Shown here: in pieces, positions 17,434-25,209 of the stretch
Layout: every line of letters begins with the position of its first letter
Position numbering within the stretch: position 1 is the first letter of the stretch
Origin: Francisellaceae bacterium
Lineage (GTDB): Bacteria > Pseudomonadota > Gammaproteobacteria > Francisellales > Francisellaceae
DNA: 39,663 nucleotides
Reading direction: 5' to 3'
NCBI GenBank assembly: GCA_028355575.1
Contig: JAOMSY010000008.1
Location: 1 to 39,663, forward strand
Notes under the pieces: model-generated
What the model was told of the DNA's origin: nothing
The model's database searches: none
What the model saw: the letters and a program-made list of their open reading frames with translations, nothing else
Translations under genes and position numbers: made by a program

Positions 17434-18234
17434 TTATACTTCCAGTTCAACATGCTTAAGTTCAAATTTATGGGGGTTAGATTTGGTGATACCTGCGTTA
17501 GAAGCGAGTATTTTAGCCATAATTTGTAAACTGAATTTATTCTGAATGTTTAGTTTTTTACATAAATTTGCAATCATTTTCTCAATTGTTCTAGGTGATT
17601 TCCCCGTGGCTTTAGCAACCTCTTTGGATGAGCCTGATATTGAAATAATATTTAGATAATAGAGTTCATTATCAGAAAGCTTAAATTTATCTTTAATAAA
17701 AGCGTATTTCTCGTGATCATAAATTCTATTTAATTTTGGTTTTTTAGCTAATGACTCACGTAAGTTTATTTTTAGAGTAAAGGTGGTGTTCAAATAAATT
17801 AAATCAATAAATTTCTGTAGCCTATCATGTAATTCAAGGTTAGTTTTGAATGATAAGTTGTCATAGTATTGCTTGTTTATATCAAACACGAATATATCCT
17901 GAAAACTACTATAACTTTTATTATAAGTTAGGGATTGATAGCCTGATAGGATATTTTCATGGGTTAATATTTTTTCCAAACAACTTGTATTGTTATATGA
18001 GACGATTTCATGTTGATATTTTCTCACCACTGAGGCTAAGGCATTGTTGTCTAAATTACCTTTATATTGCAGAAAAGTGTCATGGTGTCTAATGTGTCGA
18101 AACCAAACAATATGATCTTGCTCTAAAACCGTATTTATACCGCCTAACTGATTTATTGGAAGTAAGCTATCGTGGTTGATTGATTGAATGTCAAATTCAG
18201 AGATATTGGATAGATCATTGATTGAATATTGCAT
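17434..18234 (-). CDS. LuxR-family transcriptional regulator (paralogue 1)
   Basis: A 266-residue regulator. A C-terminal LuxR/GerE helix-turn-helix occupies about residues 184-245: KLSDNELYYLNIISISGSSKEVAKATGKSPRTIEKMIANLCKKL in pieces, with the family's recognition-helix SPRTIEKMIANL. The N-terminal 180 residues are not a receiver domain (no phospho-acceptor Asp pattern) and not an obvious acyl-homoserine-lactone domain. The N-terminal region and spacing are shared with the second regulator at 21686 (both have DIN-K-x-[YF]-Y, then a DxxY segment and xTF). It is immediately upstream, on the same strand, of the porin-like gene. A 9-bp dyad lies 60-80 bp before its start, suggesting autoregulation. 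Confidence 0.85.
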   Translation of the reverse strand: MQYSINDLSNISEFDIQSINHDSLLPINQLGGINTVLEQDHIVWFRHIRHHDTFLQYKGNLDNNALASVVRKYQHEIVSYNNTSCLEKILTHENILSGYQSLTYNKSYSSFQDIFVFDINKQYYDNLSFKTNLELHDRLQKFIDLIYLNTTFTLKINLRESLAKKPKLNRIYDHEKYAFIKDKFKLSDNELYYLNIISISGSSKEVAKATGKSPRTIEKMIANLCKKLNIQNKFSLQIMAKILASNAGITKSNPHKFELKHVELEV

Positions 18235-18293
18235 TTAATAAAACCTGGTCTGGTTAGAATGAGCGCTAATATATATGAAAATTTACGATAAAA

Positions 18294-18316
18294 CGTACGG
18301 TAATAAATACTGTACG
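18294..18316. promoter_or_regulatory. 9-bp dyad upstream of luxR-type gene, candidate operator
   Basis: Arm CGTACGGTA (18294-18302) and arm TACTGTACG (18308-18316) are separated by ATAAA. They are complementary at 8 of 9 positions, the exception being a G-T pair. The dyad lies in the 290-bp divergent region between the LuxR-type gene and the DoxX-like operon. LuxR-type proteins bind dyads of about 18-20 bp, so size and place fit an operator. Function is inferred. Confidence 0.42.
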
Positions 18317-18397
18317 AACCTAACTAATTGATTTTAAATGACATATATGGTTATTTATTTTAAAGGTAGCGGTTTTGAGTATTAAAATCCTAGATTT

Positions 18398-18426
18398 TTG
18401 GAAATTCCGATTCGCTTGGGTATATT
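18398..18426 (+). promoter_or_regulatory. Candidate promoter of the doxX-like operon
   Basis: TTGGAA (18398-18403) and TATATT (18421-18426) are spaced exactly 17 bp. The -10 matches consensus 5 of 6 and the -35 matches 4 of 6. Transcription would start near 18433, giving a leader of about 90 nt before the ATG at 18525. Confidence 0.48.
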
Positions 18427-18524
18427 TATATAGAATATTAAAGTTGTGTATCTTTCTGTTTTACATTTCAAAAAGAGATATAGCATTATTTGAGTTTAAC
18501 TAGAAAAAGAATATAGGAAGAGAA

Positions 18525-18983
18525 ATGGACGTAATTGCTTGGTTAGTATTAAGAATCATTTATGCTTGGATGTTTATTTACCCCATTAAAGCCTTAACAG
18601 CAGATTGGCAAAGCACTAAAAATACAGTTCGACTTTTAACACCCATTTTTGTCAATTTAAGTGCGATGATGATGATTGCGGTCATGTTTGTCGGCGGGGT
18701 TATGATCTTATTGGGTGTTTATGCTCAAATAGCTGGTATAGCCTTATGTGCGTATTGTTTGATTGGTTATTATATTCATAATAAGATCGCTCAAAATGCA
18801 TTAAATAGTACAATTGCATCTCAAATTTCAGATGCAGATCAAAATGTGATAAACAATATTAAAGCAGCGGCTGCAGTCGGTAATGTTACATCAGCACAAA
18901 AAAATATTGTATTAGCTGCCGTTGGTTTATTCTTTTTCTTTATGGGTTCAGGGCCATTTAGCATTACTAATGATTTGTTTTAA
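18525..18983 (+). CDS. DoxX-like membrane protein
   Basis: A 152-residue inner-membrane protein with about four hydrophobic helices: LVLRIIYAWMFIYPIKAL (about 6-24), SAMMMIAVMFVGGVMILLGVY (about 46-67), IAGIALCAYCLIGYYIH (about 68-85) and NIVLAAVGLFFFFMGSG (about 127-144). Size and topology fit the DoxX/SURF4-like superfamily, whose members take part in redox or sulfur-related membrane reactions. No catalytic residue is diagnostic, so the call is moderate. AGGAAG at 18515-18520 is a good Shine-Dalgarno. It is followed after 29 bp by the carboxymuconolactone-decarboxylase-like gene on the same strand. Confidence 0.7.
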   Translation: MDVIAWLVLRIIYAWMFIYPIKALTADWQSTKNTVRLLTPIFVNLSAMMMIAVMFVGGVMILLGVYAQIAGIALCAYCLIGYYIHNKIAQNALNSTIASQISDADQNVINNIKAAAAVGNVTSAQKNIVLAAVGLFFFFMGSGPFSITNDLF

Positions 18984-19012
18984 TTCGATATACACATATA
19001 GGAGTCAAAAAA

Positions 19013-19396
19013 ATGTCAGATGATCGTTATGAAAAAGGTTTGGAAGTATTTAAGAAGCATTTAGGTGAAAATTCTGAGAAATATTTAAAAGATATTCGTG
19101 AGATATCACCATTTTTTGAGAAAGTAAATGTCGAGTTTGCTTTTGGCGAAATTTATGGTGAAACAGATAACTTTCTAGATAATGTAACGCAAGAGCTAGT
19201 TACAGTGAGTGCGCTAACGGTGCTTGGGTACGCTATTCCACAATTAAAAGTGCACGTAGAATGTGCATTAAATAGAGGGGCAACGAAAGATCAAATCATA
19301 GCAGTGATTACTCAAATGCTGGATTATTGTGGTTTCCCAGCCGCAACAAATGCTTTGCTAGCTGCTAAAGAAGTGTTTGAGAGTAAAGGAATATAA
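19013..19396 (+). CDS. Carboxymuconolactone decarboxylase family protein
   Basis: A 127-residue all-helical CMD-fold protein (AhpD-like superfamily). The core is clear: QELVTVSALTVLGYAIPQLKVHVECALNRGATKDQIIAVITQMLDYCGFPAATNAL, cited here as a region at about 60-115, with His81 and the family's YCGFPAA ending. The AhpD CxxC peroxidase motif is absent. Only single Cys residues at 84 and 106 are present, so it is closer to the decarboxylase type than to thiol peroxidases. AGGAG at 19000-19004 gives a firm start. It forms a likely two-gene operon with the DoxX-like gene and converges on alsS with a 63-bp gap. Real substrate unknown. Confidence 0.87.
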   Translation: MSDDRYEKGLEVFKKHLGENSEKYLKDIREISPFFEKVNVEFAFGEIYGETDNFLDNVTQELVTVSALTVLGYAIPQLKVHVECALNRGATKDQIIAVITQMLDYCGFPAATNALLAAKEVFESKGI

Positions 19397-19459
19397 CTTC
19401 CTTTATTAAGCTTTTTCTAGAAAATTTATCTATAAGTGATTTTTTATTATATATCTGAA

Positions 19460-21109
19460 CTAGTTACCAAGCTCAGGATCATGTGCTACGGTAAACATGC
19501 TCATGTTGTCAGAATAGTCTACTTCTACCTCAATGAGGCTTGGTAGATCATTCTTTAGTGTTTCTGCATAGGTGTTAGCAATATCATCTGGGTTGGTAAT
19601 GTAATAACCTTTTGTACCAAATGCATCTGCAAATTTAGGAATATCAACGGTACCAAGTTTAACACCAGATTCACGTTTATATTTCATAATTTGTTGTTCT
19701 TGTACCATGTTGTAATGACCGTCACGCCATACAAAATGGGTAAACTTTATTTTTTCACGAACGGCTGTTTCAAGCTCCACTGCTGAAAATAAAAAGCCAC
19801 CATCACCGGATACTGTAATGATTTTTTTATTTGGATAAGCAAGCTTTATGCCCATTCCCCACGGTAAAGCGACGCCAAGTGTTTGTTGACCATTACTGAA
19901 CAAGAGTTGGTGCGGTTTGTGTGAAATTAAATAACGCGCTAACCACATATAGACACTACCAATATCACAGCAAATAATCGTGTCATCGTCCATTATTTTA
20001 TTTATTTCATAAACAAGTCTTAATGGATGTACAGAGTTATTTTTACCAACTTTGTCTTTGCCTTCATCAATACGGTTAAATAATTCTTGATGTAACTCAG
20101 GATGAGGTTCAGCGTTAATTGAAGTGATGTGTTTGCTCAGAATTTCTAAATTCTCATCTATATTGCCTAATAGCTCGTAGCTTGGCTGGTATTGGTTATG
20201 AATATTTGCTGGCGTGTAGTCAATATGAACAATTTCACGTGACATGTCTGCATTCCAGATCTCTGGGTCATATTCAAATAGGTTGTAACCAACTGTAATA
20301 ACCACATCCGCTTTTGCTAATAGTCTGTCGCCAGGTTGGTTTTTAAACAGCCCAACACGACCATAGAAGCATTCAACTAAATCTTTAGGGATAACGCCAG
20401 CACCTTGATAGGTGGAAATAACGGGTATCTTATGTTTTTTGACTAAATCAATAATTGCTTTCGTATTTTCATCACGTGTTGCTTCTTGACCAACAAGCAA
20501 TATCGGTTGTTTTGCAGAAGCAATTTTTTTACAAGCCTCATCTATTGTAGATGTGCTTGCATGTCCATAAGCAATTTGTGGAAGATGTTGACAAGGTTGA
20601 GCCGTTGTTTGTTCCTTGAGTACATCTTGAGGTAAGCTAATAAAGCAAGCACCTGATTTTGGCGCTGTCGCGAGTCTAAATGCATTCGCAATTGCTTCAG
20701 GAATAACTTCAGGGCGCGTCACTTCAATACTTGATTTTGTAACAGGTTCAAGTAATTTCGCATTATCTGTGTTTTGGTGTGTTTCTTTAAACTTCATGTC
20801 TAGGCCAACATTTCCACCCAATGCGACAATCGGGTCACCTTCGGTTGTGGCCGTTAATAAACCAGTTGGTAAATTTGCGACACCAGGTCCAGATGTGACT
20901 AGAACAACGCCTGGTTTACCAGTTTTGCGACCATACGCAGCTGCCATAAATGCAGCATTTTGCTCGTGACGACAAAGTATTAATCTAATGTTTGAATCTA
21001 CAATTGCATCAAAGACAGTATCAATTTTGGCACCTGGAATACCGTAAATAAACTCTACGCCCTGTGCTTCAAGACATTTAATTACGAGTTGTGCGGCAGT
21101 TTGTGTCAT
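19460..21109 (-). CDS. alsS: Catabolic acetolactate synthase
   Basis: A thiamine-diphosphate enzyme that condenses two pyruvates to 2-acetolactate and CO2. Its 549 residues match AlsS (about 550-570) rather than the anabolic IlvB/IlvI type. No small regulatory subunit gene is adjacent. Visible: catalytic Glu49 in RHEQNAAFMA, the VTSGPGVANLPTGLLTA block, the AlsS-type stretch LGGNVGLDMKFKETHQNTDNAKLL, and the diphosphate-binding SGDGGFLFSAVELETAVR around residue 435. An AGGAG Shine-Dalgarno lies 8 bp before the ATG. No acetolactate decarboxylase (AlsD) is in the window, so the fate of acetolactate (acetoin, or valine/leucine synthesis) is open. Confidence 0.94.
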   Translation of the reverse strand: MTQTAAQLVIKCLEAQGVEFIYGIPGAKIDTVFDAIVDSNIRLILCRHEQNAAFMAAAYGRKTGKPGVVLVTSGPGVANLPTGLLTATTEGDPIVALGGNVGLDMKFKETHQNTDNAKLLEPVTKSSIEVTRPEVIPEAIANAFRLATAPKSGACFISLPQDVLKEQTTAQPCQHLPQIAYGHASTSTIDEACKKIASAKQPILLVGQEATRDENTKAIIDLVKKHKIPVISTYQGAGVIPKDLVECFYGRVGLFKNQPGDRLLAKADVVITVGYNLFEYDPEIWNADMSREIVHIDYTPANIHNQYQPSYELLGNIDENLEILSKHITSINAEPHPELHQELFNRIDEGKDKVGKNNSVHPLRLVYEINKIMDDDTIICCDIGSVYMWLARYLISHKPHQLLFSNGQQTLGVALPWGMGIKLAYPNKKIITVSGDGGFLFSAVELETAVREKIKFTHFVWRDGHYNMVQEQQIMKYKRESGVKLGTVDIPKFADAFGTKGYYITNPDDIANTYAETLKNDLPSLIEVEVDYSDNMSMFTVAHDPELGN

Positions 21110-21190
21110 TAAGTTCTCCTATTATTAAATAATATACCAGTTAAGTTTTAGTTAGTTTTAATGGGAAAATCAATTTGTAGTTTGTTTAAT

Positions 21191-21219
21191 TTGACAAATA
21201 ATTAGGAACATCATTTACT
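21191..21219 (+). promoter_or_regulatory. Candidate promoter of the small secreted protein
   Basis: A perfect -35 TTGACA (21191-21196) and TTTACT (21214-21219, 4 of 6) are spaced 17 bp. Transcription would start near 21226, about 36 nt before the GTG at 21262. Confidence 0.48.
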
Positions 21220-21261
21220 TATTCCATTAGGCTAAATTTCATTTTAAGTAGGTTTCTAGCA

Positions 21262-21660
21262 GTGACGGTGTATTTTCAAAAAGTGATTATTTTTTTTAGT
21301 TTAATATTCATATCAACACTATTTGCGGCTGATATTTATACGGTACCAGATAAAGACCTGCCATTTAAGGAATACCAGTATGACGTAACGATAAATGTAG
21401 AAATTAATGTTTATGGAAACACATTAGAGACTGAAGAAATTGAAGAGACAATGACAGAAAGGGTTCATCCCTATACGATTCATAATATGAAAGATAAAAC
21501 AGTTAGAACAAGAATTATTGAGAATGATTTTGTGAGTGTTCACGTGTTACAAACAAGCCCATCTGAAATCGGCACATTTACTGAAGATCTTTTTACAGGA
21601 GATGCGTCAGAGGCGCTTGATTCTTCTTTATCAAGTCTTCAAAGCAGTGATAGTAATTAA
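21262..21660 (+). CDS. Small acidic secreted protein, unknown family
   Basis: I do not recognise a family. The 132-residue product has a signal peptide (hydrophobic core VIIFFSLIFISTLFA, cut near residue 22-23 before ADIYTV) and a small mature domain of beta-strand character (YQYDVTINVEINVYGNTL, then VRTRIIENDFVSVHVLQ). It ends in an acidic, Ser-rich tail (GDASEALDSSLSSLQSSDSN). The start is GTG at 21262, with AGG near 21250; a second GTG at 21268 is also possible. It is transcribed divergently from alsS and converges with the second LuxR-type gene (25-bp gap). The good promoter and signal peptide argue that it is a real gene. Confidence 0.65.
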   Translation: MTVYFQKVIIFFSLIFISTLFAADIYTVPDKDLPFKEYQYDVTINVEINVYGNTLETEEIEETMTERVHPYTIHNMKDKTVRTRIIENDFVSVHVLQTSPSEIGTFTEDLFTGDASEALDSSLSSLQSSDSN

Positions 21661-21685
21661 ATAGAGATTCGTACCTATTAATTTA

Positions 21686-22471
21686 TTACTGTAAATAGCT
21701 TACGATAATTCGGGCAATATTAATTAAATCTTGTTTGCTATCACAGTGAAGTTTTTGATACAGAATATTAATTGTTGATTGCACGGATCTGGGTGATTTC
21801 TCTAACTGTAAGGCAATTTCTTTAGCGGTATTACCAGTTGCAATGAGTTTTAAATAATCTAGATTAAGGTCAGTTAATTGGTATGTCTCTTTAATTTTTT
21901 GCGCTTTTGTATGCTTTTCTGAAAAGAAAATGACTTTATGGTCATGTATCTGAAAGGTCGATTTTAAATAAATTGATTTGTAGAGCATGTCCACGATTAT
22001 TTTAAAACGTTCATGGACTAGTTCTTTTCCGGCTGCATTCAAGCTTAAATAAAACGATTTATTAATATCGATTGAAAAATGGTCATACATATTTTGAAAA
22101 TGTTTGGTAAAATAAAGTGTTAGATGATCTTTTAATCCTTGTGAAAAAGCTTTGCTAGGATCTAACGCATAATAATCAATTATTTGAAATGAAATGGTTG
22201 AATGTGGTGTGGTTACTTTATCGATTTTCCATAAATCACTATGTAGATATTGTAATAACATTTCCGCAGATGTTTGGGTGACAAGTTGAAATTTATCATC
22301 ATCAATAACACGAATCCAAGATATACTATCAACCTGGTCTAATCTTAGCAAAAACAATAGCTCATTAAGCTTTTTTTCATGAAACTTTGAGTCACTTAGT
22401 ATTTTGTCGATATCGTCTTCATTAACTTCTGCTAATGATTTAATCGTATAAATATTCTCATAATTACTCAA
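21686..22471 (-). CDS. LuxR-family transcriptional regulator (paralogue 2)
   Basis: A 261-residue regulator with a LuxR/GerE helix-turn-helix at about 200-255 (QLTDLNLDYLKLIATGNTAKEIALQLEKSPRSVQSTINILYQKL region, with AKEIA and SPRSVQSTI as the two helices). The N-terminal sensor-like region of about 190 residues has no receiver signature. It shares layout with the regulator at 17434: a FSIDINKSFYLSL segment, then IVDMLYKSIYLKSTFQI before the linker. Both genes are on the minus strand and bracket the doxX-like/CMD/alsS locus. It is divergent from rnpB across 131 bp. Confidence 0.86.
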   Translation of the reverse strand: MSNYENIYTIKSLAEVNEDDIDKILSDSKFHEKKLNELLFLLRLDQVDSISWIRVIDDDKFQLVTQTSAEMLLQYLHSDLWKIDKVTTPHSTISFQIIDYYALDPSKAFSQGLKDHLTLYFTKHFQNMYDHFSIDINKSFYLSLNAAGKELVHERFKIIVDMLYKSIYLKSTFQIHDHKVIFFSEKHTKAQKIKETYQLTDLNLDYLKLIATGNTAKEIALQLEKSPRSVQSTINILYQKLHCDSKQDLINIARIIVSYLQ

Positions 22472-22566
22472 AAAGTCGTACCATTTTTAATAACACCTGA
22501 ATATGATTAAAGCGCACTAATATCCTAATTTAAACTAGAGATATTCAATAATTGTTGAAAGTGTGT

Positions 22567-22594
22567 TTTTTACGAACTGAAATAAAGATATAAT
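22567..22594 (+). promoter_or_regulatory. rnpB promoter
   Basis: A perfect -10 TATAAT (22589-22594) has a poor T-rich -35 (about 22567-22572) upstream. The predicted start at about 22601-22603 coincides with the first base of the RNase P RNA terminal helix, which supports both calls. Confidence 0.7.
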
Positions 22595-22602
22595 GTTCGA
22601 GC

Positions 22603-22949
22603 AATAAGTAAGTCAAGCAGTCGCTAGTAACTAAGTTTGCTAGAGGAAAGTCCGGGCTCCATAGGGAAAAGTGCCAGGTAACGCCTGGGGGGCGTGAGCC
22701 TACGGAAAGTGCAGCAGAGAGTAGACCGCCGATGCATTTATGCAGGTAAGGGTGAAAGGGTGTGGTAAGAGCGCACCGCGCATCTGGCAACAGAATGTGG
22801 CATGGTAAACCCCACTCGGAGCAAGACCAAATAGGGTTACAATGGTGTGTCCCGCACTGTAATCGGGTAGGTTGCTTGAGCCTATTGGTGACAATAGGCC
22901 TAGAGAAATGACTGTTCGCGACAGAACCCGGCTTATCGATTTACTTATT
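22603..22949 (+). ncRNA. rnpB: RNase P RNA component, bacterial type A
   Basis: The catalytic RNA of RNase P, which matures tRNA 5' ends. The universally conserved GAGGAAAGTCCGGGCTCC lies at 22643-22660. The 3' conserved region ACAGAACCCGGCTTATCG is at 22921-22938. Internal signatures include GTGCAGCAGAGAGTAGACCG, AAGGGTGAAAGGGTG and GGTAAACCCC. The terminal helix P1 pairs 22603-22614 with 22938-22949: 11 of 12 Watson-Crick plus one G-U. The length of about 347 nt is a little shorter than E. coli (377). The stop codon of the convergent minus-strand gene (22945-22947) lies inside the 3' strand of P1. Antisense reading frames across this region are spurious. Confidence 0.97.
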
Positions 22950-23301
22950 GTTTATAAGGGTTATGTTCTTCAATTTCTTGATTTAATTCAATTTCATAAA
23001 GTTTGAGCTTGCCTTGTTCTTGCATATCAGAAAACTTAAGTTCTAATTCATTATCGTCATCATCACTATTTGTGGTGTCTTTATATTTAAGTTTGACGTA
23101 TTGCGCCCCAGCTCGATTTTGTTTATATGATTTTGTTGCTTCACCACAAGCTTGTTTTACTTCATCAGCGGACATACCTAAAGTGATTTTAGTGCTGCCA
23201 CAACTTACAGAGAAATTTGATGACGGTGTTGTACCAGCATTACTAATGCTCATACAGGCAGTGCTAGTTAATACAATACATAGTTTTCGGATCAATTTCA
23301 T
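22945..23301 (-). CDS. Small secreted protein with GMSxxEVxxxCG motif
   Basis: A 118-residue exported protein. I place the start at the ATG at 23301, where a classical signal peptide begins (KLIRKLCIVLTSTACMSISNA). An upstream TTG at 23361 would only add a non-signal-like extension. The mature part has GSTKITLGMSADEVKQACGEATKSY, a motif seen in DUF2845-like and BamE/SmpA-like small envelope proteins. A DDDD-containing acidic stretch and a Glu/Lys-rich C-terminus follow. It is the last gene of the lemA-htpX operon (63 bp after htpX). Its stop codon overlaps the end of rnpB. Function unknown; a periplasmic partner of the protease is a guess from context. Confidence 0.7.
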   Translation of the reverse strand: MKLIRKLCIVLTSTACMSISNAGTTPSSNFSVSCGSTKITLGMSADEVKQACGEATKSYKQNRAGAQYVKLKYKDTTNSDDDDNELELKFSDMQEQGKLKLYEIELNQEIEEHNPYKQ

Positions 23302-23364
23302 AACAAATATTTTATAGCTTGCAGTAATGAAAAGGCTATAAAATATACAACCTGTTTGCAAATT

Positions 23365-24456
23365 TTATTTTATTTTTATGCCTATTGCCGCTAATCGTTT
23401 TGAAATACTGGGGTGGGTTGAAAAAAAGTCGCTGCTTGATTCCCCCGCTGAAAGCGCACTTGATGGGTCGTAGATATAAGATGCACGCCTAAGCTGTTCA
23501 TTTGCTTGTTGTTTATAGTCTGATGCTGTATTTGGATCTGTATGCCCTTGGTTAATTTTAATTAAAGCGCTTGCCATTGGCTGGTTGTCACGCATTAATT
23601 CAACTGCACCAGCATCTGCCATATATTCTCTTGCGCGACTTAAAAATAGCATCAGCATGGTTGTGATAATGGGTAGGACGTATCGTAAGACCATAACCAC
23701 AATAAAGATAATGCCCATAATATTGTTATTATTATTGCTATTACGATCATTTCTTCTGTTATTGCCTGAAAATAGTAAAGAGAAGAAAGATGCTTCAATC
23801 ATAAACATGAGCATGTTTGATAAAACAACAGTAAATAGGTTTAGCTTAATGTCTTGATTACGAATATGGGTTAGTTCATGTGCCATCACAGCTTGGAGTT
23901 CACTTCGATTCAATTTGGTGGCTAAAGCCGTTGTCACTGCCACCATGGCAGATTTTTCAGAAAAACCGGATGCAAAAGCATTCATATAGTTTGCATGAAT
24001 TAGATAAACTTTGGGCATGTAAGACATGCCAGCTGCTAATTTCATTTCTTCTACAATATTATAAAGTTTGAGCGCAAATGGATCGTTACTATTAGGTGAG
24101 ATCTCTTCATATTCTGTGCCAGCAAGCATAATTTTATCATAAAAGGCAAAAGTACAGAAAATCCATATAACAGAGACTGCGGTGCAGATAATGGTTGCCC
24201 AAGGCATTATTTGGAAAGTAGCTAATTTAATTGCTAACTCACCAATAGGCATGGCTTCTGAATAGCGCATTGGTCGACCATATGCATTATAGGTAGTTAC
24301 AATGACATCAGTGGTATTAATGCGCCAGATTAAATCAATTAATATGCCGAGTATAAAAAAAATGACAAGAAATGAAGCGATAACGACATAAGTCTTGCGT
24401 TGATTCATTTTGACAGTTTGGCGCCAATCAACACTTTTAGAGTATTGGGTATCCAT
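23365..24456 (-). CDS. htpX: M48 family membrane metalloprotease, HtpX-like
   Basis: A 363-residue inner-membrane zinc protease that degrades misfolded membrane proteins. Zinc motif HELTH is at residues 193-197 (His193, Glu194, His197), with the third ligand Glu277 in SRAREYMADAGA. Membrane segments: about 22-44, 83-104, 205-230 and 247-272. The loop at about 231-245 is a low-complexity Asn/Arg stretch (NNRRNDRNSNNNNN). It is longer than E. coli HtpX (293), with an extended N-terminus; this longer form is commonly found beside lemA. The gap to lemA is 10 bp, so the two genes form an operon. Confidence 0.9.
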   Translation of the reverse strand: MDTQYSKSVDWRQTVKMNQRKTYVVIASFLVIFFILGILIDLIWRINTTDVIVTTYNAYGRPMRYSEAMPIGELAIKLATFQIMPWATIICTAVSVIWIFCTFAFYDKIMLAGTEYEEISPNSNDPFALKLYNIVEEMKLAAGMSYMPKVYLIHANYMNAFASGFSEKSAMVAVTTALATKLNRSELQAVMAHELTHIRNQDIKLNLFTVVLSNMLMFMIEASFFSLLFSGNNRRNDRNSNNNNNIMGIIFIVVMVLRYVLPIITTMLMLFLSRAREYMADAGAVELMRDNQPMASALIKINQGHTDPNTASDYKQQANEQLRRASYIYDPSSALSAGESSSDFFSTHPSISKRLAAIGIKIK

Positions 24457-24466
24457 GTGGCTTTAC

Positions 24467-25045
24467 TTACAACTCAACGCGATAATCTTCTAATTGATCA
24501 CGTTTTTCCTCAGAAATATTCCAATAGGCAAAGGTATTATCAAGCTTACTCTTAAAGAAATTAACGACCATGCCTGCAAAAAATGATTTCTTATGTGCAT
24601 TATATTTCTCAATAGAATCATTAAAAGCCTGTTTGGAAAAGGCAAGTTTATTTTCAGTTGAGGTGATTTCCTCTTGAAGTTGCATTACATTTTGATTTGC
24701 TTTTAAATCAGGATAGTTTTCAAATTGAACATGTATGCCTTTAGCAATACCTGATAACGCATTTTCTGCTTGCTGTCTTTTTTCGTTATCACCGCTATTC
24801 TTGGCATCAACAGCTTGTTGTCTTAGTCTTGTGACATCTTTCAGTGTGGTTTGCTCATAATCCATATATTTTTTTACAACACTGATTAACGACTCAAATA
24901 TTTTAGATCTGCGATCTAATTGGACGTCAATTTGTCTTTCAGAATTTTTAACTGTTTCTATTTCAGAAATAAGGCCATTATAGGTCATGACAATATAAGC
25001 AATTAAAATAATTAGTATAATTCCGATAATAATAAGTACGGTCAT
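24467..25045 (-). CDS. lemA: LemA family protein
   Basis: A 192-residue LemA-type protein: an N-terminal membrane helix (about 3-23), then the family signature YNGLISEIETVKNSERQIDVQLDRRSKIFESLISVVKKYMDYEQTTL (region about 27-73), and a long helical bundle with the KLAFSKQAFNDSIEKYN motif near 135-150. LemA proteins are anchored with the bulk outside the cytoplasm. Their role is poorly defined, but they are very often encoded with HtpX-like proteases, as here. ATG at 25045 has GAGAAG just upstream. First gene of the lemA-htpX-small protein operon, divergent from dsbB. Confidence 0.94.
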   Translation of the reverse strand: MTVLIIIGIILIILIAYIVMTYNGLISEIETVKNSERQIDVQLDRRSKIFESLISVVKKYMDYEQTTLKDVTRLRQQAVDAKNSGDNEKRQQAENALSGIAKGIHVQFENYPDLKANQNVMQLQEEITSTENKLAFSKQAFNDSIEKYNAHKKSFFAGMVVNFFKSKLDNTFAYWNISEEKRDQLEDYRVEL

Positions 25046-25151
25046 ATCTTCTCAAATCCTTTTATATTTATACACAAATAGTACTCTAAATTAGTCGTAA
25101 TCACTAATGATATTTTTTGCGTACAAAATAATTTTAAAAAACAGTCAAATA

Positions 25152-25179
25152 CTGACAGATTGAAATCAATAACTATACT
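25152..25179 (+). promoter_or_regulatory. Candidate promoter of the dsbB-RND operon
   Basis: CTGACA (25152-25157, 5 of 6) and TATACT (25174-25179, 5 of 6) are spaced 16 bp. Transcription would start near 25186, about 24 nt before the dsbB ATG. Confidence 0.52.
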
Positions 25180-25209
25180 TAGGGAGTGAAGTAGTGTAAG
25201 GATAATAGA

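Noticed and set aside
22545-22894. Minus-strand reading frames across 22545-22894
   Set aside because: They lie antisense to the RNase P RNA gene and have no signal of coding.
23302-23361. TTG start at 23361 for the small secreted protein
   Set aside because: The extra 20 residues would bury a classical signal peptide that begins at the ATG 23301.
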